From assembly GCF_013868055.1 (NCBI RefSeq), contig NZ_JACEOL010000002.1, positions 62,001 through 126,000 on the forward strand: a stretch of 64,000 bases of DNA, read 5' to 3'. The notes beneath the pieces are model-generated. The model ran no database searches. It saw nothing but the letters and a program-made list of their open reading frames with translations, and was not told where the DNA came from. The position numbers and the translations under genes are program-made. Source of the stretch: Thermoactinomyces mirandus (GTDB lineage Bacteria; Bacillota; Bacilli; Thermoactinomycetales; Thermoactinomycetaceae). This document shows positions 9,008 through 17,102 of the stretch, in pieces (position 1 is the stretch's first letter; each line of letters opens with the position of its first letter).

Positions 9008-9475
9008 ATGGCATGTTCCGGAAGGAATCTGCTTAAGAACGGGGGATTTCGGCGTGGGGTTGCACCGTGGCGGGGAAGACGGATCCGCCGACTCAATAAT
9101 CCGCTGCGATCTGGAGACTATTCCATATTTATGAGTGCAGTGCGTACGGGAGCGGATGCCGTTTTGCAACAGACGGTGTACGCCCCTTTTGAAAGAGGCT
9201 GTGCCTATTATCTCTATTTTCGCCTTCTCAATGTAACTCCTTCCGAAAGCAGAACCGATCTGTATGCTACGGTCGCCTATCTGAATAAAAATCACCGGAT
9301 TATCCGTTCCACGCCTCTGCTGATCAGGCCACCCGTTCAGACGCATAACTGGTATTCCTACTTTACCATTGTTCCGCCGCCGCCTCGGGGAACACGCATG
9401 GTATCGGTTGTTTTTTTACTTGGTAATGGAAGTTTGTTTGTCGACTATATCCGGTTTGCTTCACACGTCATCTAG
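9008..9475 (+). CDS. NTTRR-F1-like / galactose-binding-like domain protein
   Basis: About 155 aa, with NLLKNGGFRRGVAPW near the N terminus. This resembles the opening of galactose-binding-like beta-sandwiches and of the NTTRR-F1 domain found at the start of exosporium and collagen-like spore-surface proteins in Firmicutes. The rest is beta-rich (VLQQTVYAPF, CAYYLYFRLLN, YVATVAYLNK-type strands) and ends at LFVDYIRFAS. No signal peptide is seen. Start placed at the ATG at 9008, 7 bases after GGGG; the in-frame ATG at 9002 is possible. A spore-surface role is inference from the family only; no collagen repeats follow. Confidence 0.55.
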   Translation: MACSGRNLLKNGGFRRGVAPWRGRRIRRLNNPLRSGDYSIFMSAVRTGADAVLQQTVYAPFERGCAYYLYFRLLNVTPSESRTDLYATVAYLNKNHRIIRSTPLLIRPPVQTHNWYSYFTIVPPPPRGTRMVSVVFLLGNGSLFVDYIRFASHVI

Positions 9476-9513
9476 AATCAAAAACAGTTTTTAAAAATGT
9501 TGTTTTCTCTGAG

Positions 9514-9543
9514 AAAAAGTCGCTTTTGAAAAGATGGCTTTTT
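9514..9543 (+). terminator. intrinsic terminator
   Basis: Stem AAAAAGTC (9514-9521) and GGCTTTTT (9536-9543) with one G-U pair. The following 280 bases up to mntR hold no feature I can support. Confidence 0.65.
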
Positions 9544-9822
9544 GTTTTTGCGGACAAGGCCCCATGAATATGCGAAAACGTGCTAAAAATGAATAAGTAA
9601 TCCTACTTTGTCCCAATGTTAAAGAATCATACATACCCGACAGAAGGGTGCGTTTATTGTGAATATTGTGTCTTCTTTGCCATCCGGTTTCCGGTATGAT
9701 CTTTTTGGCTCAGCAGAACTGCTTGACAAAAGGTGAAAAAATTCGAAAACATTTGCATGAGTGGAGTATAAAAGTTGACAAAAACAGGGATATCAAAAAA
9801 GTGTATACAGGAGGGCATCTTT

Positions 9823-10250
9823 ATGCCAACGCCAAGTATGGAAGATTATCTGGAAAATATCTACAAGCTGATTGAGCAAAAAGGCTACACGTGGTTCAGA
9901 TATTGCTGAGGCATTAGAGATTCACCCTTCCTCTGTGACAAAAATGGTACAGAAACTGGATCAGAATAAATATCTGGTATATGAGAAATATCGAGGTTTG
10001 ATTTTAACACAAAAAGGGAAAAATTGTGAAACACCTGAGAGATCGACATGAACTGCTGGAACAATTTTTGCGTCTGATCGTAGTAAGCAAAGGGCAGATT
10101 TATCAGGATGTGGAAGGCATCGAACATCATTTGAGCTGGAATTCCATTCATTGCATTCAAAATCTTGTCCGGTATTTGGGAAATCATCCGGAACTGGTCA
10201 GAGCGCTCTTAATGTCCAAAAAGCAACGCCAAGCTGATCCTGAAACGTAA
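9823..10250 (+). pseudogene. mntR: manganese transport regulator MntR, two apparent frameshifts
   Basis: MntR is a DtxR-family repressor that shuts off Mn uptake. Reading across frames recovers nearly the whole protein: [20 protein letters not shown] from the ATG at 9823, then [20 protein letters not shown] in another frame, then [15 protein letters not shown] and [14 protein letters not shown] in a third segment. The first break is near 9888-9895 (one base gained or two lost); the second is near 10018-10026 at a run of A (two bases short). Metal-ligand residues are otherwise intact, and a good AGGAGG precedes the start. It is followed by the patatin gene, as in the B. subtilis order yqhN(mntR)-yqhO. 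Either a recent inactivation or sequencing errors. Confidence 0.82.
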
Positions 10251-10281
10251 AAAACCTTGGATTTTTCTCCAGGGTTTTTTT
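10251..10281 (+). terminator. intrinsic terminator after mntR
   Basis: Ten-base stem AAAACCTTGG (10251-10260) and CCAGGGTTTT (10269-10278) plus further T. Confidence 0.85.
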
Positions 10282-10331
10282 AAGGAGAGAAACATACATT
10301 TAATCAAAAGAACATATAAGGAGGGTTCTTC

Positions 10332-11288
10332 ATGTGGGCTGATGCCGTTTTTGAAGGCGGGGGGATAAAAGGGATCGGTTTAGTTGGCGCCTTGTCGGTT
10401 GCCGAGAAGTGTGGTTACCGGTGGAAGAAAGTGGCAGGGTCTTCAGCAGGTTCGATTATCGCAACCTTATTGGCAGCCGGGTTTACAGCCAAGGAGATGG
10501 CTCAACTGATGTTTGAAAAGAATTTTACTGACTTTTTAACACCAAGATGGCATGAATATTTGCCTTATGTTGGGCCTGCCATTCGGTTATGGATTAAGAA
10601 AGGATTGTATTCTGGCAATGATTTGGAGAAATGGATAGCACAAATCCTTGAAACCAAAGGCATTCGTACATTCAAGGATTTGTCAGGGGAAACAGAGTTG
10701 CATATTATTGCTTCGGACATCACCAGGGGGCAGATCCTGGATTTGCCGCGTGATTTGGAAGATTACGGTTATCGGATGGAAAAATTTCCAGTGGCAAAAG
10801 TAGTGCGTATGAGTTGCAGTATTCCGTTTTTTTTCGAACCCGTTAAATTGGTATACAAAAAAACGGGAGAAACCTGTTATATCGTTGATGGCGGGGTTTT
10901 GAGCAATTTCCCGGTCTGGCTGTTTGACAAGGAAACTCCACGCTGGCCCACATTTGGCTTTCGCTTGTTCTCTCCCGATGAAAAACAGTTTCATGAGATT
11001 TCAGGCCCGTTCAGCATGCTATTATCCATCTTTTTTACCATGCTGGAAGCTCATGACAACCGGTATATTGAAAATCTGGATCAGGTGCGTTCCATTCAGG
11101 TTCCTTCACTGGATGTAAAGTTAACTGATTTTTCAATCTCCGGAGAAAAGAAAAGACAATTGTTTTTGTCAGGGGTTCAGGCGGCTGAAACCTTTTTCAA
11201 TCACTGGACTTTTGAAAACTACTTAAAAGCAAGGTCAAAACAGAAAAGCATCCATTCCCGGCTGCGCCAGAACAAATTGGGGAGTTAA
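10332..11288 (+). CDS. patatin-like phospholipase (YqhO type)
   Basis: Serine lipid acyl hydrolase with a Ser-Asp dyad. The oxyanion motif GGGIKG is at residues 9-14, the nucleophile elbow GSSAG near 37-41, and the dyad aspartate in VDGGVLSNFP near 186-195. 318 aa, cytosolic, no signal peptide. AAGGAGGG lies just upstream of the ATG. The position after mntR matches B. subtilis yqhO. The native substrate is unknown. Confidence 0.85.
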   Translation: MWADAVFEGGGIKGIGLVGALSVAEKCGYRWKKVAGSSAGSIIATLLAAGFTAKEMAQLMFEKNFTDFLTPRWHEYLPYVGPAIRLWIKKGLYSGNDLEKWIAQILETKGIRTFKDLSGETELHIIASDITRGQILDLPRDLEDYGYRMEKFPVAKVVRMSCSIPFFFEPVKLVYKKTGETCYIVDGGVLSNFPVWLFDKETPRWPTFGFRLFSPDEKQFHEISGPFSMLLSIFFTMLEAHDNRYIENLDQVRSIQVPSLDVKLTDFSISGEKKRQLFLSGVQAAETFFNHWTFENYLKARSKQKSIHSRLRQNKLGS

Positions 11289-11294
11289 AGAAAA

Positions 11295-11317
11295 AAGGCC
11301 CATCCGTGAGGGGCCTT
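11295..11317 (+). terminator. hairpin after the patatin gene (first of two look-alikes)
   Basis: AAGGCCC (11295-11301) and GGGCCTT (11311-11317) around CATCCGTGA. No T tract follows. Its near-twin at 11431 does have one. Confidence 0.5.
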
Positions 11318-11430
11318 GATTTGGCAGCCAAAGAGAGGAAGCGGTTATTAGAAGCAGTATGACGATTTCCTTGTGGTACGGGAGACGAACAGGTTCAAAA
11401 ATTCGTATACAGACAATTTTTCCAAGCCTG

Positions 11431-11460
11431 AAGGTCCATCCGTGGAGGGCCTTATTTTTT
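11431..11460 (+). terminator. intrinsic terminator, near-duplicate of the 11295 hairpin
   Basis: AAGGTCC (11431-11437) and GGGCCTT (11447-11453), then ATTTTTT. The loop CATCCGTGG is nearly that of the upstream hairpin, suggesting local duplication. It overlaps the 3' end of the convergent small gene at 11452. Confidence 0.7.
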
Positions 11461-11727
11461 GCTGCCATTGATCACCTCGAACCGATTTTTCCTGCGTTTT
11501 CTTTTCACTGGTTTTCGGTGTCTTGGTGGCTGGTAATACTGGTAATAGGATGGGTTTCCTAAACGCATCAGCCAGCGGGGGGGGGATTTGTAAAAATAGT
11601 AAATAACCCCGATCACAACAACAATAATGATCAGTGTAGATGGAGACTTAACCATTTGGGAAACCAAACCAATCGCAGCCAGGCCCAGAATCAGGTAGTG
11701 CCATGGAAAATAGGTACGCCTTGGCAT
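11452..11727 (-). CDS. small membrane protein (YqhP position)
   Basis: 91 aa. Two close hydrophobic segments (HYLILGLAAIGLVSQMV and STLIIIVVVIGVIYYFY) are followed by a very basic tail rich in Arg, Lys and Tyr (RHRKPVKRKRRKNRF). AAAGGAGG lies about 7 bases before this ATG; a longer reading frame extends upstream into yqhQ but lacks a site. It follows the yqhQ-like gene by 19 bases on the same strand, so probably cotranscribed. Equivalent by position to yqhP; I do not recognise a domain. Confidence 0.65.
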   Translation of the reverse strand: MPRRTYFPWHYLILGLAAIGLVSQMVKSPSTLIIIVVVIGVIYYFYKSPPRWLMRLGNPSYYQYYQPPRHRKPVKRKRRKNRFEVINGSKK

Positions 11728-11746
11728 TTTAAAGCCTCCTTTTAAC

Positions 11747-12736
11747 TTATTGGGGAGTTTGCCTGATGTCTGAGGGAAGGAAATGTTCCCAGTTTCTTTC
11801 CCACTCGGCATCCAGCTTTCGCATTTGCTCAAACGCCGTGATCGCCACTTTCACCTGCTCATCGGTAGGTTCTTTTGTAGTGAGCTTTTGCAGCCAAAGA
11901 CCCGGGTATCCCATATATTTGAGAACCGGCTTGTCACGCAGCCAATTAGTCAAACGCAGCACTTCATATGACAGACCAATAACAACGGGGATCAGGAGCA
12001 ACCGGATTCCGATTCTCTCCCAGACATTGTCATAACTGAAAAAAGAATAGACGATCACTCCGACAATAATGGTAAATACAATAAAGCTGCTTCCGCAACG
12101 GTAATGAAGGGTAGAATGTTTTTGAACGTTTTCTACAGTTAATTTTTCCCCATGTTCGAAAGCATTAATCACTTTATGTTCGGCGCCGTGGTATTGATAT
12201 ACTCTTTTAATTAGAGAGGTTTGGGAAATGATTAACAGATAGCCAAGCAGCAGGACTGTTTTGATGGCACCTTCAATCAAATTCTGCAAAATCAGATTTT
12301 GTACATATTTGTCAAAAAGAATGCTGGCCAGGTAGGCTGGCAGGGCGGTAAAGATCGCTTTGCCAATGATCAGTGACAGGAGACTGATGATGGCGACGCC
12401 CAATATCATTTCCCACTTGGAACCTTTTGGCGAGTCTTCGACAGAGGATGGTAACGGTTCATCCATTTCTTCCTCTTCCTGGTCAAGATCGTATTTTTGT
12501 GAGGAGTATTGCATATGTTTGGTGCCAAGAACACTTGATTCAATCATTGAAACAAGACCGCGGACAAAAGGGAATTGCTTGAACGGTTTCAGCCAGACAA
12601 TTTCTTTTTTCTCCAGTTCATAACATTCAATATCCCCGTTTTTCCGCTGGATCGCTGTGACCTGTGCATACCGGCCGCCAAACATAACTCCTTCAATCAC
12701 TGCCTGCCCTCCATAAGGGAATGGTTTATCGGACAC
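11747..12736 (-). CDS. yqhQ: DUF1385 membrane protein (YqhQ family)
   Basis: 329 aa, begins GTG with YGGQAVIEGVMFGG, the hallmark of the DUF1385 family, and contains YQYHGAEHKVINAFEHGE, a conserved His-rich motif suggesting a metal-dependent role. At least four hydrophobic helices lie between about residues 105 and 255. An acidic stretch (QEEEEMDE) is near residue 85. The biochemical function is not established. First gene of a minus-strand pair with the small gene at 11452. AGGTGGTG precedes the GTG. Confidence 0.85.
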   Translation of the reverse strand: MSDKPFPYGGQAVIEGVMFGGRYAQVTAIQRKNGDIECYELEKKEIVWLKPFKQFPFVRGLVSMIESSVLGTKHMQYSSQKYDLDQEEEEMDEPLPSSVEDSPKGSKWEMILGVAIISLLSLIIGKAIFTALPAYLASILFDKYVQNLILQNLIEGAIKTVLLLGYLLIISQTSLIKRVYQYHGAEHKVINAFEHGEKLTVENVQKHSTLHYRCGSSFIVFTIIVGVIVYSFFSYDNVWERIGIRLLLIPVVIGLSYEVLRLTNWLRDKPVLKYMGYPGLWLQKLTTKEPTDEQVKVAITAFEQMRKLDAEWERNWEHFLPSDIRQTPQ

Positions 12737-12882
12737 TTAAGGTTGCACCACCTTAACTTTATTTCTGATAATTAATCGTGTAATCATTTTAACTTGACCT
12801 CTTTTTATGTGCAAATCAGAAGATCAAAATAAGGAACAAGGAAAAAACTGGATCCTGTTGAGCTTATTAAACAATGTCATTA

Positions 12883-14079
12883 TCACTGTTTTAGGATTGA
12901 TGAAGAATTACCAATTTCCATTGCCTGGGGGATGGGCCATCCTTTCGGATAAATGAGATAGACCGTGCCATTGGAGTGATTGAGAAAAACACTTTCAAAA
13001 GCATGACGGGGGTAAGTGATGCGGACTTCCTCGTTGCTTGGTCCGGCAGGATCGTTGGTAAGCACGTCTCCGTTTTCGTCGAAACCGCGGATCACAAGAA
13101 GATGTCCGCCTGAACTGGGGATGGGTGTGCCGGGTAATTCTCCTTCGTCATATGCAATACTGGCGATAACGGGAACGCCGGCTGCCGTCCATTGTTCGGC
13201 TTCGGCAAGGCTTGCAAACCGGGTCACCCTGGCTTCAAGTCCCATGGCGGCAGCGTAAGCCGTATTAAAAGCCCAATTTCCGCCTCCGCCATACACATGA
13301 TCCCAAACCTTTTCAACAACGTGGGGGACAGACTGGTTCCATTGCGGTTCATGTTTCATTTTTGCCCAATAAGCCATAACCATGGAGGTGGAAGTGGGTG
13401 AGCACCAGATTTCGCCTCCATCCGGATAAATCATTTGCGAACGCATCGGTACATCCAGTTCGCTGGTTAACCCGGTGGAGGGAATCCGGCCGGGCCTGTC
13501 AGAACCTTCTGCCAGCGATACTCCAAGGGAACGAAAGAACGGAGTATATTGCGGGTTTTTCGTAAACAGAGTAACACGTGCCTGAATAACCGTCGCCGGT
13601 TTTTTTAAAACTAAAGTATCGACGGCAACGGTTCCGTGTTCATCCCCCTGGTTCCTGACGGAATGCCGTCTGAAAGGCAGATCATGTTCGTGCCAGACAC
13701 CCATGCTGTACCATTTGCTCCATCCTTTTTTATGAGATCCGCGAAGTTCTACTTCGATCCAGGTATTTTCCGATGTGTTTGCCTGCCAGGAAGCAATGGC
13801 TTCAAGAAACTTTGCCGGAACAGCGGGAGAAGTCCAGGTTCCGTAATAGTAGGAACCGGAATCGTATTTTCCGGATGTGTCCTGTCCGCGCTTGAGCTTG
13901 AGCGGGTTTAAGACAATGGCATTCCCGTTATGGTAAACACCGTCAAACACTCCGCCGTGAAATGGTTTGAAAGACAGAAACTGTTTGGAGTTTTTTGAAT
14001 GGCCTTTGGCAAATGAAACGGAGGGCAGAAATACGAATCCGACAATCAGGATCAGAACCAGGGAGAAAAACCTTAACAT
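12883..14079 (-). CDS. secreted C39-like cysteine peptidase
   Basis: 398 aa. Signal peptide at residues 1-24 (hydrophobic core VLILIVGFVFLP, cut after SFA). Residues about 35-200 form a beta-rich accessory region. A papain-like C39 domain follows: Cys226 in EIWCSPTSTSMVMAYW, His326 in SGGHLLVIRGFD and Asp343 in TNDPAG make a full triad. No ABC-transporter part, so this is a stand-alone extracellular protease rather than a bacteriocin exporter. Start supported by AAGGAG 8 bases upstream. Target unknown. Confidence 0.8.
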   Translation of the reverse strand: MLRFFSLVLILIVGFVFLPSVSFAKGHSKNSKQFLSFKPFHGGVFDGVYHNGNAIVLNPLKLKRGQDTSGKYDSGSYYYGTWTSPAVPAKFLEAIASWQANTSENTWIEVELRGSHKKGWSKWYSMGVWHEHDLPFRRHSVRNQGDEHGTVAVDTLVLKKPATVIQARVTLFTKNPQYTPFFRSLGVSLAEGSDRPGRIPSTGLTSELDVPMRSQMIYPDGGEIWCSPTSTSMVMAYWAKMKHEPQWNQSVPHVVEKVWDHVYGGGGNWAFNTAYAAAMGLEARVTRFASLAEAEQWTAAGVPVIASIAYDEGELPGTPIPSSGGHLLVIRGFDENGDVLTNDPAGPSNEEVRITYPRHAFESVFLNHSNGTVYLIYPKGWPIPQAMEIGNSSSILKQ

Positions 14080-14290
14080 ACCATCACTCCTTACTGTTGT
14101 CTACAGAAATATTTCGATTTGCAGGAGGTTTTTCCCTTTTTCTTCTGTTTTCTTTACATTTTGTGAAATCATTGATGGTGGAACATAGACAAAAAAAACA
14201 GATCATGGGAAAATATATTATTATCGGGGATGCGTCTCATCTTCCGATCCCCTGAAGAGAGACTGATGCACTTAGGAAGGGGGGATTAAA

Positions 14291-14755
14291 ATGGCAAATG
14301 TACTTGTATTACACGGTCCGAATCTGAATCGGTTGGGAAAAAGAGAAAAACATATTTACGGTCAGACGACCCTTGCACAAATCAACAAGAAATTGGTGGA
14401 AAAAGGGAAACAATGGGGACTGGATGTGGAATGTTTCCAAAGCAACAGTGAGGGGGAATTGATCGACCGGATTCATCAGTGTGACGGTGTATTTCAGTAC
14501 ATAATCATAAACCCTGGCGCTTATACCCATTATAGTTATGCTATCCGTGATGCCATTGCTTCGGTGGATCTCCCGGTATTCGAAGTTCATTTATCCAATA
14601 TTCATCTGCGGGAGGAATTTCGGCATACTTCTGTAACGGCACCTGTCTGCAAGGGGCAAATTGTTGGTTTTGGACCACTTGGATATGAATTGGCTCTTGT
14701 TGCAATTGCCGAAATGGAAGCGACTTCGAGCAAACAAAAAGGAGGTAAACGATGA
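14291..14755 (+). CDS. aroQ: 3-dehydroquinate dehydratase, type II
   Basis: Third step of the shikimate pathway. 154 aa with HGPNLNRLGKRE near residues 8-19, NPGAYTHYSYAIRDA near 75-89, and EVHLSNIHLREEFRH near 99-113 holding the catalytic His. AAGGGGGG precedes the ATG. A GGGGAT/ATCCCC hairpin (14226-14252) lies in the leader. It overlaps the next gene by four bases (ATGA). Same place as B. subtilis yqhS. Confidence 0.95.
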   Translation: MANVLVLHGPNLNRLGKREKHIYGQTTLAQINKKLVEKGKQWGLDVECFQSNSEGELIDRIHQCDGVFQYIIINPGAYTHYSYAIRDAIASVDLPVFEVHLSNIHLREEFRHTSVTAPVCKGQIVGFGPLGYELALVAIAEMEATSSKQKGGKR

Positions 14756-15822
14756 AACAACGGGTTGAACGTTTGCGCAAGAAGATGGCGGAAAGAAACC
14801 TGGAAGCATTCCTGATCAGTCACCCCATCAATCGACGCTATATGACCGGCTTTACGGGAACTTCCGGAGTGGCGTTGCTAACGAAAGACGAGGCCCTGTT
14901 TTTTACCGATTTTCGCTATGTGATCCAGGCCAGGGAACAATGTCCCGACTGGTCTATTGTCAGACACGAAGGAGATATTTTTGCGGAAGTGGCAAAAGTT
15001 TGTAAAAAACTCGAGGTAAAACAGCTGGCATTTGAGCAGGATCATTTGACATATGCGGAAGCAACTCAATTGGGGGAGATTCTGGAAAAAACCGGAACGG
15101 TTCCCGAAAGCAGGCTGGTTGAGGAACTACGTGAAACCAAGGATCCGGAAGAATTGATGATCATGAAGGAAACAGCCAAAATCGCTGATAAAGCCTTTGC
15201 CCAGATCGTGCAGGAAATTCGTCCGGGAATGAAGGAAAAAGAAGTCGCACTACGTTTGGAAGTAATTATGCGTGAGTTGGGAGCCACCTCATCCTCTTTT
15301 GATACCATTGTGGCTTCCGGATGGCGGTCTGCGCTTCCCCATGGCGTTGCCAGTAACAAGGTGATCGAAAAGGGAGACTTTGTTACCATGGACTTTGGCG
15401 CTTACTATAAAGGGTATGCTTCGGATATTACCCGGACTGTTTTCATGGGCAAACCTGACCCAAAACAAAAAGAGATTTATGAAATTGTTCTTGAGGCAAA
15501 CCGCCGGGCCATTGAAGGAGTCCGCCCGGGAAAAACGGGACGGGATATCGATGCCATTGCCCGTGACTATATCAGGGAACATGGTTATGGAGACTGTTTC
15601 GGTCATGGAACGGGGCACGGTTTGGGAATGGAAGTGCATGAGGAACCCCGTGTATCCTCGAAAGGGGATAAACCGCTTGCACCCGGAATGGTGATTACGA
15701 TTGAGCCGGGGATCTATTTGCCGGACTTTGGCGGCGTTCGGATTGAGGATGATCTGATCGTTACCGAATCTGGCTATGAAAAGATAACCGGCTCTCCAAA
15801 AGAATTGTTGATGATTCGATAA
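14752..15822 (+). CDS. papA: Xaa-Pro peptidase (YqhT family, M24)
   Basis: Metallopeptidase removing proline-adjacent residues from peptides in the cytosol. 356 aa with a creatinase N domain (1-125) and a pita-bread M24 domain. Metal ligands visible: MDFGAYYKGYASDITR (two Asp), HGTGHGLGMEVHE (His), ITIEPGIYLP (Glu) and GVRIEDDLIVT (Glu). Translationally coupled to aroQ and 18 bases before efp, the aroQ-yqhT-efp order of Bacillus. Xaa-Pro dipeptidase and aminopeptidase activities cannot be told apart from sequence. Confidence 0.9.
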   Translation: MKQRVERLRKKMAERNLEAFLISHPINRRYMTGFTGTSGVALLTKDEALFFTDFRYVIQAREQCPDWSIVRHEGDIFAEVAKVCKKLEVKQLAFEQDHLTYAEATQLGEILEKTGTVPESRLVEELRETKDPEELMIMKETAKIADKAFAQIVQEIRPGMKEKEVALRLEVIMRELGATSSSFDTIVASGWRSALPHGVASNKVIEKGDFVTMDFGAYYKGYASDITRTVFMGKPDPKQKEIYEIVLEANRRAIEGVRPGKTGRDIDAIARDYIREHGYGDCFGHGTGHGLGMEVHEEPRVSSKGDKPLAPGMVITIEPGIYLPDFGGVRIEDDLIVTESGYEKITGSPKELLMIR

Positions 15823-15840
15823 TCTTTAGGAGGACAAAGT

Positions 15841-16398
15841 ATGATCAGTGTGAATGATTTTCGTACAGGTTTAACGATTGAACTGGACAATGATGTATGG
15901 CAGGTGATTGAATTTCAACATGTGAAGCCTGGTAAAGGTGCTGCATTTGTCCGTTCGAAATTGCGTAACCTGCGTAATGGCAATATCCAGGAGCGCACAT
16001 TCCGCGCCGGGGAAAAAGTGCCCCGTGCGATGGTTGAAACACGCCAGATGCAATATTTGTATGAAAGCGGCGGCGAGTATTTCTTTATGGATAACGAAAC
16101 ATATGATCAGATTTCATTGCCGGCCGAACAGTTAAAGTATGAATTGAATTTTTTGCAGGAAAACATGAATGTACAGATTGTCTCCTATAAAGGGGAAACG
16201 ATCGGGGTGCAATTGCCCAATACTGTCGAATTGGAAGTAGTGGATACAGAACCGGGAATCAAAGGGGATACAGCAACGGGTGGCAGCAAATCAGCCACGT
16301 TATCGACCGGGTTTACGGTGCAGGTACCTCTCTTCATTAACGTGGGTGACCGGCTGATTATAGATACACGCAGTGGTGAATATGTATCACGTGCCTGA
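15841..16398 (+). CDS. efp: elongation factor P
   Basis: Relieves ribosome stalling at polyproline. 185 aa, three OB-like domains. The tip loop [15 protein letters not shown] carries the lysine (about residue 32) that is modified in Bacillus. The C-terminal signature [16 protein letters not shown] is present. AGGAGG precedes the ATG. Last gene of the aroQ-papA-efp unit, followed by a strong terminator. Confidence 0.97.
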   Translation: MISVNDFRTGLTIELDNDVWQVIEFQHVKPGKGAAFVRSKLRNLRNGNIQERTFRAGEKVPRAMVETRQMQYLYESGGEYFFMDNETYDQISLPAEQLKYELNFLQENMNVQIVSYKGETIGVQLPNTVELEVVDTEPGIKGDTATGGSKSATLSTGFTVQVPLFINVGDRLIIDTRSGEYVSRA

Positions 16399-16405
16399 CA
16401 TTTTT

Positions 16406-16437
16406 AAAACCTCTATAGCAACAGCTATGGAGGTTTT
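16406..16437 (+). terminator. intrinsic terminator after efp
   Basis: AAAACCTC (16406-16413) and GAGGTTTT (16430-16437), with an inner TATAGC/GCTATG extension. Confidence 0.85.
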
Positions 16438-16580
16438 AGTATGATTTCGGCAAGTTATTCGGGTTTGGAGCAGGTAAATCTTTCGTATTTATTTAAAAAA
16501 CAGACCTTGAGATAGCATTCTCTTGCATGGAAAGGAAAATATATCGGCGATTAGTTTAAAACTGTTTATATCGCCTTTTT

Positions 16581-16609
16581 TTGTCTGTTTCTACCTGAAA
16601 TGGTATTTT
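16581..16609 (+). promoter_or_regulatory. sigma-A-type promoter of the ktrB leader
   Basis: TTGTCT (16581-16586), 17-base spacer, TATTTT (16604-16609). Preserved in the second copy. Confidence 0.5.
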
Positions 16610-16633
16610 ACAATCAAAAATGAGAGGAGTAAG

Positions 16634-16669
16634 ATGAAAACCAAAATTGAATACCGTACCAATCGCTGA
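16634..16669 (+). CDS. 11-codon leader ORF running into the riboswitch, copy 1
   Basis: GAGGAG five bases before an ATG, then MKTKIEYRTNR and a TGA stop that lies inside the 5' strand of the aptamer (CGCTGAATCC). The same ORF is intact in copy 2. Translation could compete with aptamer folding. It may also be chance, since the two copies are too alike to show codon selection. Confidence 0.35.
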   Translation: MKTKIEYRTNR

Positions 16670-16797
16670 ATCCCATACGGTGGGAACGGGGGAACCAACA
16701 TATTTTACCGGGGTGAATCCTGAGTCTTGCTCAGGTAGGGTGACTCTCAGCACCCGAATCCGTCAGCTAACCTCGTATGCGTTGTGAGAGGGGGAAC
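16655..16797 (+). ncRNA. c-di-AMP riboswitch (ydaO/yuaA family), copy 1
   Basis: The family's conserved blocks are visible in order: AATCGCTGAATCCC, GGGGGAACC, GGGGTGAATC, GGTAGGGTGACTCTC, CCCGAATCCGTCAGCTAACC, TCGTATGCG. The RNA binds the messenger c-di-AMP and normally turns off downstream genes by favouring a terminator. A terminator does follow (16808) and ktrB comes next, fitting c-di-AMP control of potassium uptake. The usual GUAAGCG reads GTATGCG here. Confidence 0.93.
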
Positions 16798-16807
16798 TGT
16801 TTGCAAG

Positions 16808-16843
16808 ATCACAAAAGAAGTCTCTCTTTTTTGTGATTTTTTA
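16808..16843 (+). terminator. riboswitch expression-platform terminator, copy 1
   Basis: ATCACAAAA (16808-16816) and TTTTGTGAT (16829-16837), then T. About 260 AT-rich bases follow before ktrB, with no further signal I can support. Confidence 0.85.
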
Positions 16844-17102
16844 TATTGTAGGGAAAATAAATTAAAAACTTAACTCATGTTTCTTGTTTATAGCATTTAT
16901 TATTAAATATTTATAAAAGATATCTGGTTTATTTGGCAAAAATAAATAAATGTATCTGTATATGGGTTAAGTTAATTTTTAATAAAATCAATTGTATTTT
17001 GCTTCCCTTTGAGAATTTCATATAATTTATGGTATCTGGGTATCATGATTATTATTTTTAAAACATAAACTAAAAATAATAAAAGAAGTGGAAGATCCGA
17101 TT

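Larger units (their letters stand above)
16517..16850 (+). repeat. 335-base direct repeat, copy 1 (riboswitch leader of ktrB)
   Basis: Nearly identical to 18719-19050, offset by 2202 bases. Contains promoter, leader peptide ORF, c-di-AMP aptamer and terminator. Similarity starts at ATTCTCTTGCATGG and ends at the terminator T tract. The flanks beyond it differ, so a whole regulatory leader was copied as a unit. Confidence 0.9.

Noticed and set aside
9666-9875. 69-codon ORF overlapping the start of mntR
   Set aside because: The mntR frame with AGGAGG and clear homology explains this stretch.
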